NCBI GenBank assembly: GCA_007134175.1
Contig: SLLF01000058.1
Location: forward strand, 1-5,105
Direction of reading: 5' to 3'
Source of the DNA: Kiritimatiellia bacterium
GTDB lineage: Bacteria; Verrucomicrobiota; Kiritimatiellia; SLAD01
Length of the DNA stretch: 5,105 nt
Under the pieces are notes generated by a model. That model did no database searches. It saw only the letters and a list, made by a program, of their open reading frames with translations, and was not told the DNA's origin. The stretch's first letter is position 1. Every line of letters begins with the position of its first letter. Of the stretch, positions 1-4,931 are shown piece by piece. The position numbers and the translations under genes were made by a program.

Positions 1-1018
1 CGGACGACTTCTCTTCATCGCGCGACAGGGACTCGCGCATGGAGGTGTCGGCCAGGATATTCTGCATGCGGTAGAAATCCATTACGCCTAGTTGCCCTTC
101 CTTGAAGGCCTGGGCGATGGCTAAGGGCACTTCGGCTTGCGCCTCGATCACCTTGGCCTGCATCTCCTGTACCCGGGCGCGCATTTCTTGTTCGTAGGCG
201 ATCGCCATGGCGCGGCGGCCTTCCGCCTCGGCCTGGCGCATTTTCTTGTCCGCTTCAGCGCGCTCGGTCTCGAGCAAGGCCCCGACGTTGGCCACTTCAC
301 GGGTACCGCTTACGCCGGCCACGCTGACATCGGCAATATCGATAGACACAATCTCGAAGGCGGTCTGGGCGTCGAGCCCGCGGCCCAGTACGCGCTGGCT
401 GATATGGTCGGGGTTCTCCAGCACATCCTTGTAGGTGGGGGAGGAACCGATGGCGCTGACAATGCCTTGGCCGACACGGGCGATAATGGTGTCCTCGGTG
501 GCACCACCGACCAACCGTTCGAGATTGGCTCGCACGGTTACCCGTGCCTTGACCAGCAAGCGGATACCGTCCTTGGCCACCGCGTCGAGCATGTTGGTGC
601 CTTTGGCCGGATCGGGACAGTCAATAACCTTTGGGTTGACACTGGTACGCACTGCGTCATAGACGTCGCGACCAGCCAAGTCGATGGCAGCCGCTTGCTG
701 GAAGCTCAATTCGATGTTGGCTTTATCGGCCGCAATCAGCGCTTGCACCACGTTGATCACGTTGCCGCCCGCTAGGTAGTGCGCTTCCAGCTCGTTGGTG
801 CTGAGCTGCAGCCCCGCCTTGACCAAGCGAATACGGGCATCGACCATGATTTTGGGCGGCACACGCCGCAACTTCATGGCCACCAGGGTGAACAGGGTGA
901 CTCGTGCGCCGGAGGTTAGCGCACGGACCCAGGTCCCGAGGAATGAAAAGAAAATACCCACCAGCACCAGCGCCGCCAGCGCCAGCAAAACCACAAAAAC
1001 AGTAAAGAATTGATCCAT
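1..1018 (-). CDS. floA: Flotillin-like protein FloA (UPF0365), C-terminal end cut by window edge
   Basis: Membrane scaffold protein; in Bacillus, FloA assembles into detergent-resistant membrane foci. Translating the minus strand from the ATG at 1018 gives 339 codons with no stop. Residues 5-30 form the N-terminal hydrophobic membrane segment. A long SPFH/PHB-like region follows, with family stretches HYLAGGNV (80-87), [19 protein letters not shown] (101-119), [10 protein letters not shown] (163-172) and [11 protein letters not shown] (206-216). The Ala/Glu/Arg-rich region at about 248-305 is the expected flotillin coiled coil, ending in [11 protein letters not shown] (311-321). Bacillus FloA is about 331 residues, so only a short tail should be missing. 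AGGGAG (1025-1030) sits 6 nt before the ATG and fixes the start. Compared with Bacillus FloA as I remember it, there are small insertions near residues 134-150 and 231-246. The usual upstream partner, an NfeD-family gene, is absent; non-coding repeat DNA lies there instead. Identification is by recalled family sequence and is very secure. Confidence 0.96.
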   Translation of the reverse strand, partial: MDQFFTVFVVLLALAALVLVGIFFSFLGTWVRALTSGARVTLFTLVAMKLRRVPPKIMVDARIRLVKAGLQLSTNELEAHYLAGGNVINVVQALIAADKANIELSFQQAAAIDLAGRDVYDAVRTSVNPKVIDCPDPAKGTNMLDAVAKDGIRLLVKARVTVRANLERLVGGATEDTIIARVGQGIVSAIGSSPTYKDVLENPDHISQRVLGRGLDAQTAFEIVSIDIADVSVAGVSGTREVANVGALLETERAEADKKMRQAEAEGRRAMAIAYEQEMRARVQEMQAKVIEAQAEVPLAIAQAFKEGQLGVMDFYRMQNILADTSMRESLSRDEEKSS

Positions 1019-1073
1019 TGTTATCTCCCTTATCGTACGAACAGTTTACCGCCTGCGCCAGGCATGAGGACAA

Positions 1074-1101
1074 TAGATACTTTTAGACGGGGTATAGTCA
1101 A
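1074..1101 (-). promoter_or_regulatory. Candidate sigma70-type promoter for floA
   Basis: On the minus strand TTGACT (1096-1101) matches five of six -35 consensus bases. A 16-nt spacer leads to TATCTA (1074-1079); with an 18-nt spacer the alternative -10 is TCTATT (1072-1077, four of six). Either would give a leader of about 50 nt before the AGGGAG ribosome site. The -35 bases belong to the outer end of the left inverted repeat of the 1096-1640 element, so the promoter may be partly supplied by it. The -10 is weak, so this is a candidate only. Confidence 0.35.
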
Positions 1102-1130
1102 GCGATAAGAGCCGATTGCGCTGTAAGAAA
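1096..1130 (+). repeat. Left inverted repeat of the 1096-1640 block
   Basis: The outer part is AGTCAAGCGATAA and the core, 1109-1124, is GAGCCGATTGCGCTGT, an exact reverse complement of 1614-1629. The inner bases AAGAAA correspond to TATAAA of the right copy. The outermost bases double as the candidate -35 of floA on the minus strand. Confidence 0.75.
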
Positions 1131-1146
1131 TTGATGGCGTAAGTGC

Positions 1147-1186
1147 GGGGGGGGCGTGTGTGGAGGTGGTTTTGGGGTATGAAGGG
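1147..1186 (+). other. G-rich tract, possible weak G-quadruplex
   Basis: A run of eight G (1147-1154) is followed by GT/GG-rich sequence with further G tracts at 1174-1177 (GGGG) and 1184-1186 (GGG). Only long loops would join four tracts of three, so quadruplex formation is doubtful. It is the only notable content between the left inverted repeat and the first direct repeat at 1221. Confidence 0.2.
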
Positions 1187-1220
1187 ACTTGGTCATGTCG
1201 AGGAGCTTATCTCGGAATCG

Positions 1221-1242
1221 CGCCCAACCGCATCGCGCCGGG
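1221..1242 (+). repeat. 22-nt perfect direct repeat, copy 1
   Basis: This segment, beginning CGCCCAACCGCATCGCG, is identical over 22 nt to 1523-1544, about 300 nt downstream. It is read as PNRIAPG in two different local frames, which suggests a DNA repeat and not protein conservation. Confidence 0.85.
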
Positions 1243-1273
1243 GATCAGGCCGAGCGGCTTAATGGGTGCGCCC

Positions 1274-1294
1274 CCGTCCGCCTGGTGCGGACGG
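1274..1294 (+). repeat. Hairpin, 8-bp perfect stem
   Basis: CCGTCCGC (1274-1281) and GCGGACGG (1287-1294) form a perfect stem around the loop CTGGT. It is one of several compact stem-loops in the inter-repeat block. No U tract follows, so it is not an intrinsic terminator. Confidence 0.7.
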
Positions 1295-1347
1295 AGCGGT
1301 AGTTTGGGTTTGGCTACGGGCCGTGGCCAGAGCGAGCCAGCAGTGAG

Positions 1348-1372
1348 CGAGCCGGGAGTATGGCTCGTTTTT
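1348..1372 (+). terminator. Terminator-like hairpin followed by T5
   Basis: CGAGCC (1348-1353) pairs with GGCTCG (1362-1367) around an 8-nt loop, and TTTTT follows at 1368-1372. It has the shape of an intrinsic terminator on the plus strand, but no plus-strand gene precedes it. It may insulate the downstream operon from transcription entering through the element, or end a short non-coding RNA, or be chance. A 9-nt sequence, GAGCGAGCC, occurs twice here (1330-1338 and 1345-1353). Confidence 0.35.
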
Positions 1373-1429
1373 CGCTCAAATCGGGCTCTTTCCGTTATGT
1401 ACCGCGCAATAGCTTGCCGAAGTTAGGCT

Positions 1430-1450
1430 CCTGCGGCGCAAGGCCGCAGG
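1430..1450 (+). repeat. Hairpin, 8-bp perfect stem
   Basis: CCTGCGGC (1430-1437) and GCCGCAGG (1443-1450) pair around the loop GCAAG. The 3' arm belongs to a 19-nt motif (1438-1456) repeated with two mismatches at 1559-1577; both copies end in the palindrome GGGCGCCC. Confidence 0.7.
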
Positions 1451-1502
1451 GCGCCCAGTGTGCAATGCGGGCTGACCGAAGTCAGGTTGGCGGTGTCCGG
1501 GA

Positions 1503-1552
1503 GGGCGGCGCTCCGTCGCCGCCGCCCAACCGCATCGCGCCGGGCTCCGGCG
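1503..1552 (+). repeat. Second 22-nt direct repeat copy flanked by two hairpins
   Basis: GGGCGGCG (1503-1510) pairs with CGCCGCCC (1520-1527). Overlapping this, 1523-1544 is the exact second copy of the 22-nt repeat first seen at 1221-1242. Then CGCCGG (1538-1543) pairs with CCGGCG (1547-1552) around GCT. The alternative stems overlap the repeat, so an RNA from here could fold in more than one way. Confidence 0.65.
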
Positions 1553-1607
1553 TGGCAAGCAAGGCTGCGGGGCGCCCGGCAGAAACATCAGCCTCTATTC
1601 ACGCACC

Positions 1608-1640
1608 TTTATAACAGCGCAATCGGCTCCCTCGCTTACT
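1608..1640 (-). repeat. Right inverted repeat of the 1096-1640 block
   Basis: Read on the minus strand from 1640, it begins AGTAAGCGAGG and continues into the perfect 16-nt core (1614-1629) shared with the left copy. It ends 8 nt before the candidate -35 of the downstream operon promoter. Confidence 0.75.
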
Positions 1641-1648
1641 GGCCCGGG

Positions 1649-1677
1649 TTGCGCTAGGCCTAGAGATGGCTTATAAT
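1649..1677 (+). promoter_or_regulatory. Probable sigma70 promoter of the HMA/barrel/secretin-like operon
   Basis: A perfect TATAAT lies at 1672-1677. With a 17-nt spacer, TTGCGC (1649-1654) supplies the TTG of the -35. Transcription would start near 1684, giving a leader of about 60 nt with a small hairpin (CTCCG 1691-1695 with CGGAG 1705-1709) before the ribosome site. The in-frame ATG at 1666 lies inside this promoter, which supports the GTG at 1744 as the true start. Confidence 0.6.
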
Positions 1678-1743
1678 GTTGCCGTTGCGGCTCCGTTGGC
1701 GAGGCGGAGTGCAACGAGTGCTACTAAAGAGAGGAGACCTTTC

Positions 1744-2094
1744 GTGAAAAAAAACGACAATAAATGGGTGTGGCGAGGCAGCGTGGCAGCGCTGGGGATG
1801 CTGTTCGTAGTGGGGATGGGAGCCGGTTGTGCGACGCTGGGCGACGGCGCGGCGGATGCATCCGAAACATGGATCCAGGATCAGGCCGAAATGGTGGTCT
1901 ACGGACTGAGCTGTCCGCTTTGCGCCACGAATCTGGACGGGCAATTGGAGCGAATCGAGGGCGTCCAGCGGGCGGAAATTGATTTGGACAGCGGCCGGGT
2001 CACCGTTACGCTGGCACCAGACGCTCAGGTATCGTCCACCACGCTGCGCCAAGCGGTGGCCGATGCCGGTTTCACGGTACAGTCCATTCACTAG
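1744..2094 (+). CDS. Heavy-metal-associated (HMA) domain protein with N-terminal membrane anchor, putative lipoprotein
   Basis: Small (116 aa) envelope protein with one HMA ferredoxin-like domain, the fold used by CopZ, MerP and the N-terminal domains of metal ATPases to bind Cu or Hg through two Cys. Residues 1-13 are basic, 14-28 hydrophobic, and C29 follows GAG. This resembles a lipobox, but with Gly and not Leu/Val at -3, so lipidation is likely but unproven. The HMA domain covers about 49-115, with the metal site in GLSCPLCATN (C57 and C60, the CxxC pattern) and the family ending ADAGFTV. I chose GTG at 1744 because GGAG (1733-1736) lies 7 nt upstream and the ATG at 1666 falls within the promoter. 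First gene of a probable operon; the next start is 14 nt after its stop. The metal cannot be told from sequence. Confidence 0.88.
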   Translation: MKKNDNKWVWRGSVAALGMLFVVGMGAGCATLGDGAADASETWIQDQAEMVVYGLSCPLCATNLDGQLERIEGVQRAEIDLDSGRVTVTLAPDAQVSSTTLRQAVADAGFTVQSIH

Positions 2095-2108
2095 TGGGAG
2101 TTAATAGG

Positions 2109-2867
2109 ATGACGCTAAACGATTTGCGTATAACTACGGCGACGTCGGCTAGCAGACGCACCGGATGGTGTTTTCTTTTAGTATGCCTCGTACTGGTCAG
2201 CGGTGTAGCGGCGCAGGAGCCGACCTTTATGGAGGCGGGCACGCATCCCGGTGCGCGGCAATGGTATGGCCGCGCTTTCTGGCGCAGTGCAACATGGGCC
2301 GACGGTGCGGCTGATGATACGGCTGAGTTCGCCCTGGCTTACGGCTTGACGGCGCGGCGAGCGCTGCTGGCCAAAACGACATTGGACAAGGGCGGCCCCG
2401 AAGTGGCCAGTCTCCGGCTGCGTCAGCGCATTTGGCAGCGGGACACGGGGCCGATCGACACGTGGCGCGCGTCGTTGCAAGTGGGAGGGGAATGGTTTGA
2501 TGGGCGCGATCCCGGTGGACGGGCTGGCGTGGTCTCCACCACCATCCGGGGTCGCCACGGGTTCAACGCTCAAGTGGATTGGCGGGGCGCGGCACCGTCT
2601 GCCTATCGTTTCGAGGCCAATGTCTCCCACCTGTATCGCATTTATCCGGCACGGTATCACGCTGGCACTGTGGGTGCCTGGTATACCATGGTGGAGTCGC
2701 TAAACGTGTTTGACCGGGACGGCAATCGCGTGAGCGATGCCGCGTTGGGTTTGTTATATGAAGCGCGCCGCTGGGCAGCCGAGGCCAGTGTTTATCTGCA
2801 GGAGCCTGAAGAGGGGGTGCGACGAGACCAGACCCGTCTGGCAGTAGGAGGTCGTTATTTGTTCTGA
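2109..2867 (+). CDS. Small outer-membrane beta-barrel protein of unknown function
   Basis: 252 aa; I recognise no named family. Residues 1-35 look like a signal peptide: RR at 16-17, a hydrophobic core FLLVCLVLVSG, and V-A-A before cleavage at about 35/36. The rest is built of short alternating polar/hydrophobic strands rich in Trp, Tyr, Gly and Arg, separated by acidic turns (for example ADGAADD and EEGVRRD). The final strand TRLAVGGRYLF ends in Phe, the usual signal for assembly by the BAM complex. A barrel of about 8-12 strands would fit the length. The ATG at 2109 is preferred over the in-frame GTG at 2094, because GGAG (2097-2100) is 8 nt before it. The gene follows the HMA gene by 14 nt and precedes the secretin-like gene by 45 nt. 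It may be a channel or anchor for its neighbours; that is inference from position only. Confidence 0.8.
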   Translation: MTLNDLRITTATSASRRTGWCFLLVCLVLVSGVAAQEPTFMEAGTHPGARQWYGRAFWRSATWADGAADDTAEFALAYGLTARRALLAKTTLDKGGPEVASLRLRQRIWQRDTGPIDTWRASLQVGGEWFDGRDPGGRAGVVSTTIRGRHGFNAQVDWRGAAPSAYRFEANVSHLYRIYPARYHAGTVGAWYTMVESLNVFDRDGNRVSDAALGLLYEARRWAAEASVYLQEPEEGVRRDQTRLAVGGRYLF

Positions 2868-2897
2868 GGCGCTGAGCCGATGGGGCAATCAATACGT

Positions 2898-2912
2898 AGG
2901 GGGGGTACCATT
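2898..2912 (+). promoter_or_regulatory. Ribosome binding site made of a seven-G tract
   Basis: AGGGGGGG (2898-2905) lies 7 nt upstream of the ATG at 2913 and decides that start for the secretin-like gene. A G7 homopolymer can slip in replication, which would change the ribosome-site spacing. If the upstream ATG at 2880 were used, slippage would instead shift the reading frame. Confidence 0.5.
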
Positions 2913-3863
2913 ATGAACGCGAATGGTTTCATATTGCGGGGGCGTGCGCTAAATCGGCCGCGCCCTATGGGCCGGCGAGGTCGCTTGCCAGATTCCTTGG
3001 TAATGGGCTGTGTTGTGCTCCTGCTAACGGGATGGGGGAGCATGCCTGCAAAGGCGGAATCGCCGCGTACGGTGGTCTATCCGATTCTGTTCGGCGACCC
3101 GGCAGCGCTGGAAACGTATGCCCGCACGGTCGTGGGCGAGGAGGGGCACGTGGTGCTGGACGCGCGTGGTCAACGATTGATCGTCTTGGCCCCGGCAGCG
3201 CTTCATGCTGAATTAAATCAGGTGTTGGGGGAGGCCGACGCGCGAACGGGCAACGTGCGCATCCAGGTTCAGTTTCGTGATCGAGAGCGTGCACAGGACA
3301 GGGGGGCGGCAGTGGACGTGGACGGTGATATTGTGTTTGGACCGGGTGGTCGGCAGGCTGATATCCGGCTAGAGCCGCGCTTACGCCACACGGTCACGGA
3401 TCAGCGCAGCGATACCCAACAGATGATCATGGCCGCTAGCGGCCGCGAAGCGATACTGCGAGTTGGTGAGCAAGTTCCGTACCTGGAATGGATAACGACC
3501 TACGCGTGGCACGGAGGGTACACCTCTTCCCGGGTCAACTGGCAGGATGTGGGGTCGTTCCTGGTCGTGACCCCAACCATCCTGCCGGACGGTAGTACCG
3601 TGCACATCCGGTTGACACCCGAGCTGCGCGGCCGGGTGGACCATCAACCGTATAGACAAACCTTCACGACATTGGCAACGGAGGTCTATGTGCTGGATGG
3701 GCAGACGATTCCCATTGGTGGCGCGGTCGATGATCAGGAATTTTATTCCCGTTTTCTGATCGGTATAGATCGTCAGGGAAGAACCCGGCAGCTGGAGATT
3801 GAATTAACACCACAAATCGTTCAGCCCGACGGTCGCGTTCGCTCCGGCACGGCCGGGAACTGA
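2913..3863 (+). CDS. Reduced secretin-like protein (short N domain plus secretin core)
   Basis: 316 aa, much shorter than GspD/PilQ-type secretins (600-700 aa). A signal peptide is likely, with an unusually long basic n-region (1-28), a core VMGCVVLLLTGWG (30-42) and A-K-A before cleavage at about 48/49. Residues 54-110 resemble the short secretin N (NolW-type) domain: TVVYPILFGD, then HVVLDARGQRLIVLAP. Residues 113-305 resemble the secretin core, with GREAILRVGEQVPY (177-190), VGSFLVVTPTILPDGSTV (213-230), VYVLDGQTIPIGG (258-270) and LEIELTPQIV (294-303). The usual gate segment between the last two, with a GDIP-LG-LF-like pattern, is absent. The start at 2913 rests on the G-rich ribosome site; 2880 (GAGG at 2866-2869) and 2967 (a more typical signal peptide, but no ribosome site) are alternatives. 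The 3' end overlaps the convergent exonuclease gene by 43 bp. Whether it forms a pore is open. Confidence 0.82.
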   Translation: MNANGFILRGRALNRPRPMGRRGRLPDSLVMGCVVLLLTGWGSMPAKAESPRTVVYPILFGDPAALETYARTVVGEEGHVVLDARGQRLIVLAPAALHAELNQVLGEADARTGNVRIQVQFRDRERAQDRGAAVDVDGDIVFGPGGRQADIRLEPRLRHTVTDQRSDTQQMIMAASGREAILRVGEQVPYLEWITTYAWHGGYTSSRVNWQDVGSFLVVTPTILPDGSTVHIRLTPELRGRVDHQPYRQTFTTLATEVYVLDGQTIPIGGAVDDQEFYSRFLIGIDRQGRTRQLEIELTPQIVQPDGRVRSGTAGN

Positions 3864-4621
3864 TTGTTCAGGGCGTTGCGGATCAGTTCCTTGGTGTCGT
3901 CGGGGAAATCCTTGCGCAGCATCCATTCCAGGTAGCTGCGTTCACCTTGAACCAGCGCCCGCAGCGGTTGCCCCTGTTTCTGGCCGAAATTCAATACCAG
4001 CTCACCATTCAGCCAGCGGATTTTCCCGGTCGCGTCGGCCCAGGCCGGATCCCGCGGATTACAGAGTGCGTCCAGTTTCTCCAAGTCGCGCGGCAAATCT
4101 TCGTAGCGCTCCAGTTGTGCTTCCATGACGCGGACGGTCGCCTCGACATCCGCCAGGGCGCCGTGAGCGCCAGCGTGATCATCGTTGCAGTAGTACTGAA
4201 GCGCCGCCGCCAAGTCGCGCGGCTCCTTGAGGTGATAGATACGCTGCGCATCAAGCACGCGGCGGCCTTCCATGGAGAACGGGACCCCGGCCCGCTGGAA
4301 TTCTGCCTGCAACAACGGGATATCGAAGCGCAGCACATTGAAGCCGGCCAAATCACAGTCCATCAAGCAAGCCGCCACTTCACCGGCGACGTCGCGGAAG
4401 GGTGGGGCATCTTTGACGTCATCGTCGGTAATCCCGTGCACCGCCGTAGCCTCCGCCGGAATGGGTTGCTCCGGATTCACGCGGAACGTCCGTGATGCGC
4501 GGCTGCCATCCGGGCGCAAGCAGACGATCGCCAAGTCGATGATCCGATCAGTGGTGCGGTTCAAGCCGGTGGATTCAATGTCGAAAACAGCTAAGGGTCG
4601 TTGCAGTATAGGTGTGATCAT
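3821..4621 (-). CDS. DEDDh-type 3'-5' exonuclease (DnaQ/RNase T superfamily)
   Basis: 266-aa cytoplasmic nuclease predicted to remove 3'-terminal nucleotides by two-metal catalysis. All three exonuclease motifs are present: ExoI FDIESTG (13-19, D14 and E16), ExoII NVLRFDIPLL (95-104, D100) and ExoIII HGALADVEAT (153-162, H153 and D158). The His five residues before the last Asp marks the DEDDh class, which includes the PolIII epsilon subunit, RNase T and ExoX. The C-terminal part (about 205-250) has FGQKQGQPLRAL and YLEWMLRKDFPDD, like the small FGK-KG/YL-W-L domain attached to several such exonucleases. There is no polymerase or GIY-YIG fusion, so this is a stand-alone repair or RNA-processing enzyme; DNA versus RNA substrate cannot be told. 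The ATG at 4621 is the only possible start: an in-frame TAA lies 33 nt upstream, with no start codon between. No clear ribosome site precedes it. Confidence 0.95.
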   Translation of the reverse strand: MITPILQRPLAVFDIESTGLNRTTDRIIDLAIVCLRPDGSRASRTFRVNPEQPIPAEATAVHGITDDDVKDAPPFRDVAGEVAACLMDCDLAGFNVLRFDIPLLQAEFQRAGVPFSMEGRRVLDAQRIYHLKEPRDLAAALQYYCNDDHAGAHGALADVEATVRVMEAQLERYEDLPRDLEKLDALCNPRDPAWADATGKIRWLNGELVLNFGQKQGQPLRALVQGERSYLEWMLRKDFPDDTKELIRNALNNQFPAVPERTRPSG

Positions 4622-4627
4622 GAGCCC

Positions 4628-4657
4628 ATCATAACGGGAATATGGTCTACGTTACAA
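4628..4657 (-). promoter_or_regulatory. Candidate promoter of the exonuclease gene, predicting a leaderless mRNA
   Basis: On the minus strand TTGTAA (4652-4657, four of six -35 bases) is followed by an 18-nt spacer and TATGAT (4628-4633, five of six -10 bases). Counting 7 nt from the last -10 base puts +1 at 4621, the A of the start codon. This fits the absence of a clear Shine-Dalgarno sequence. Confidence 0.45.
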
Positions 4658-4716
4658 TGATCTTTCCCCCGGTTACCAGCCATTCTCATTAGGGCCGGGT
4701 TTGGGGATAGGGTCGG

Positions 4717-4872
4717 GACCTGTAAGGGCGTGCTGCCCAAATCGAAAAGACGCCTGCGGCGCGATCCCTCTACAAGCTCGGGATGACAAAACAAAGAGGA
4801 AAAGGTGGACCCCGTTCCGTCATTCCGAGCTTGTAGAGAAATCTCCATTTGGGTAACACGCCGTGTAAGGTC
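4717..4872. repeat. Palindromic intergenic repeat (REP/MITE-like, 'HPELVEG' type)
   Basis: A roughly 156-bp interrupted palindrome lies in the gap before the YceI gene. The inner arms, 4768-4787 and 4819-4838, are 20-nt inverted repeats with one mismatch around a 31-nt loop. The outer arms, GGCGTGCTGCCCAAAT (4727-4742) and the complement of 4847-4862, match at 14 of 16. The ends GACCT (4717-4721) and AGGTC (4868-4872) also pair. The left arm carries extra bases including the mini-palindrome CGCCTGCGGCG (4751-4761). On the minus strand the inner arm reads CHPELVEGS, the spurious peptide that I recall from dispersed GAGCTTGT-type repeats in many bacterial genomes. No protein is likely here. Confidence 0.75.
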
Positions 4873-4897
4873 TAGCATGTTATTCCGACACATCGAA

Positions 4898-4912
4898 GGC
4901 GCATGGTGCGCC
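4898..4912 (+). promoter_or_regulatory. Palindrome in the leader of the YceI gene
   Basis: GGCGCA (4898-4903) and TGCGCC (4907-4912) form a 6-bp perfect inverted repeat around TGG, ending 9 nt before the GGAG ribosome site (4922-4925). It could be an mRNA hairpin or a small operator; the sequence does not choose between them. I see no strong promoter between the palindromic repeat and this site. Confidence 0.3.
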
Positions 4913-4931
4913 AAAGTGAAAGGAGTGCAAT

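Larger units (their letters stand above)
1096..1640. mobile_element. Putative non-autonomous mobile element (MITE-like) with imperfect terminal inverted repeats
   Basis: This non-coding block of about 545 bp is bounded by inverted repeats of roughly 33-35 nt (1096-1130 and 1608-1640). They share a perfect 16-nt core: GAGCCGATTGCGCTGT at 1109-1124 and its reverse complement at 1614-1629. Outside the core, AGTCAAGCGA on the left pairs with AGTAAGCGA on the right, apart from one indel. The interior holds at least five hairpins and two pairs of direct repeats. The short open frames inside it (such as 1160-1426 and 1360-1614) have no recognisable domain and share the peptide PNRIAPG only because one DNA repeat is read twice. 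I see no transposase and no convincing target-site duplication. The alternative reading is two copies of a shared regulatory site, each upstream of one of the divergent promoters. The inverted repeat is directly visible; mobility is inferred. Confidence 0.5.

Noticed and set aside
137..775. 212-codon plus-strand frame opposite floA.
   Set aside because: It is antisense to the strongly recognised floA coding sequence, has no recognisable domain, and reflects codon bias on the other strand.
1222..1428. Possible integron attC site: GCCCAAC (1222-1228) and GTTAGGC (1422-1428) fit the RYYYAAC and GTTRRRY core patterns.
   Set aside because: The cores are over 200 nt apart and the adjacent bases do not form the paired arms of an attC hairpin. 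No cassette gene or integrase is present.
1221..1577. CRISPR array.
   Set aside because: There are only two copies of each repeat, at irregular distances, with no uniform spacers and no cas genes.
1160..1614. Short plus-strand open frames in the repeat block (88, 84 and 65 codons) and a 70-codon minus-strand frame.
   Set aside because: They overlap one another, have no ribosome sites or domains, and share a peptide only because the 22-nt DNA repeat is read in two places. High GC leaves few stop codons by chance.
1019..1743. tRNA or rRNA gene in the long gap.
   Set aside because: No cloverleaf with a TTCRANY T-arm and CCA-end geometry and no rRNA signature was seen by eye on either strand.
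1660..2091. 143-codon minus-strand frame opposite the HMA gene.
   Set aside because: It mirrors the HMA gene almost exactly and has no domain or ribosome site.
3947..4495. 182-codon plus-strand frame opposite the exonuclease.
   Set aside because: The minus strand carries all catalytic DEDDh motifs; this frame is its shadow.
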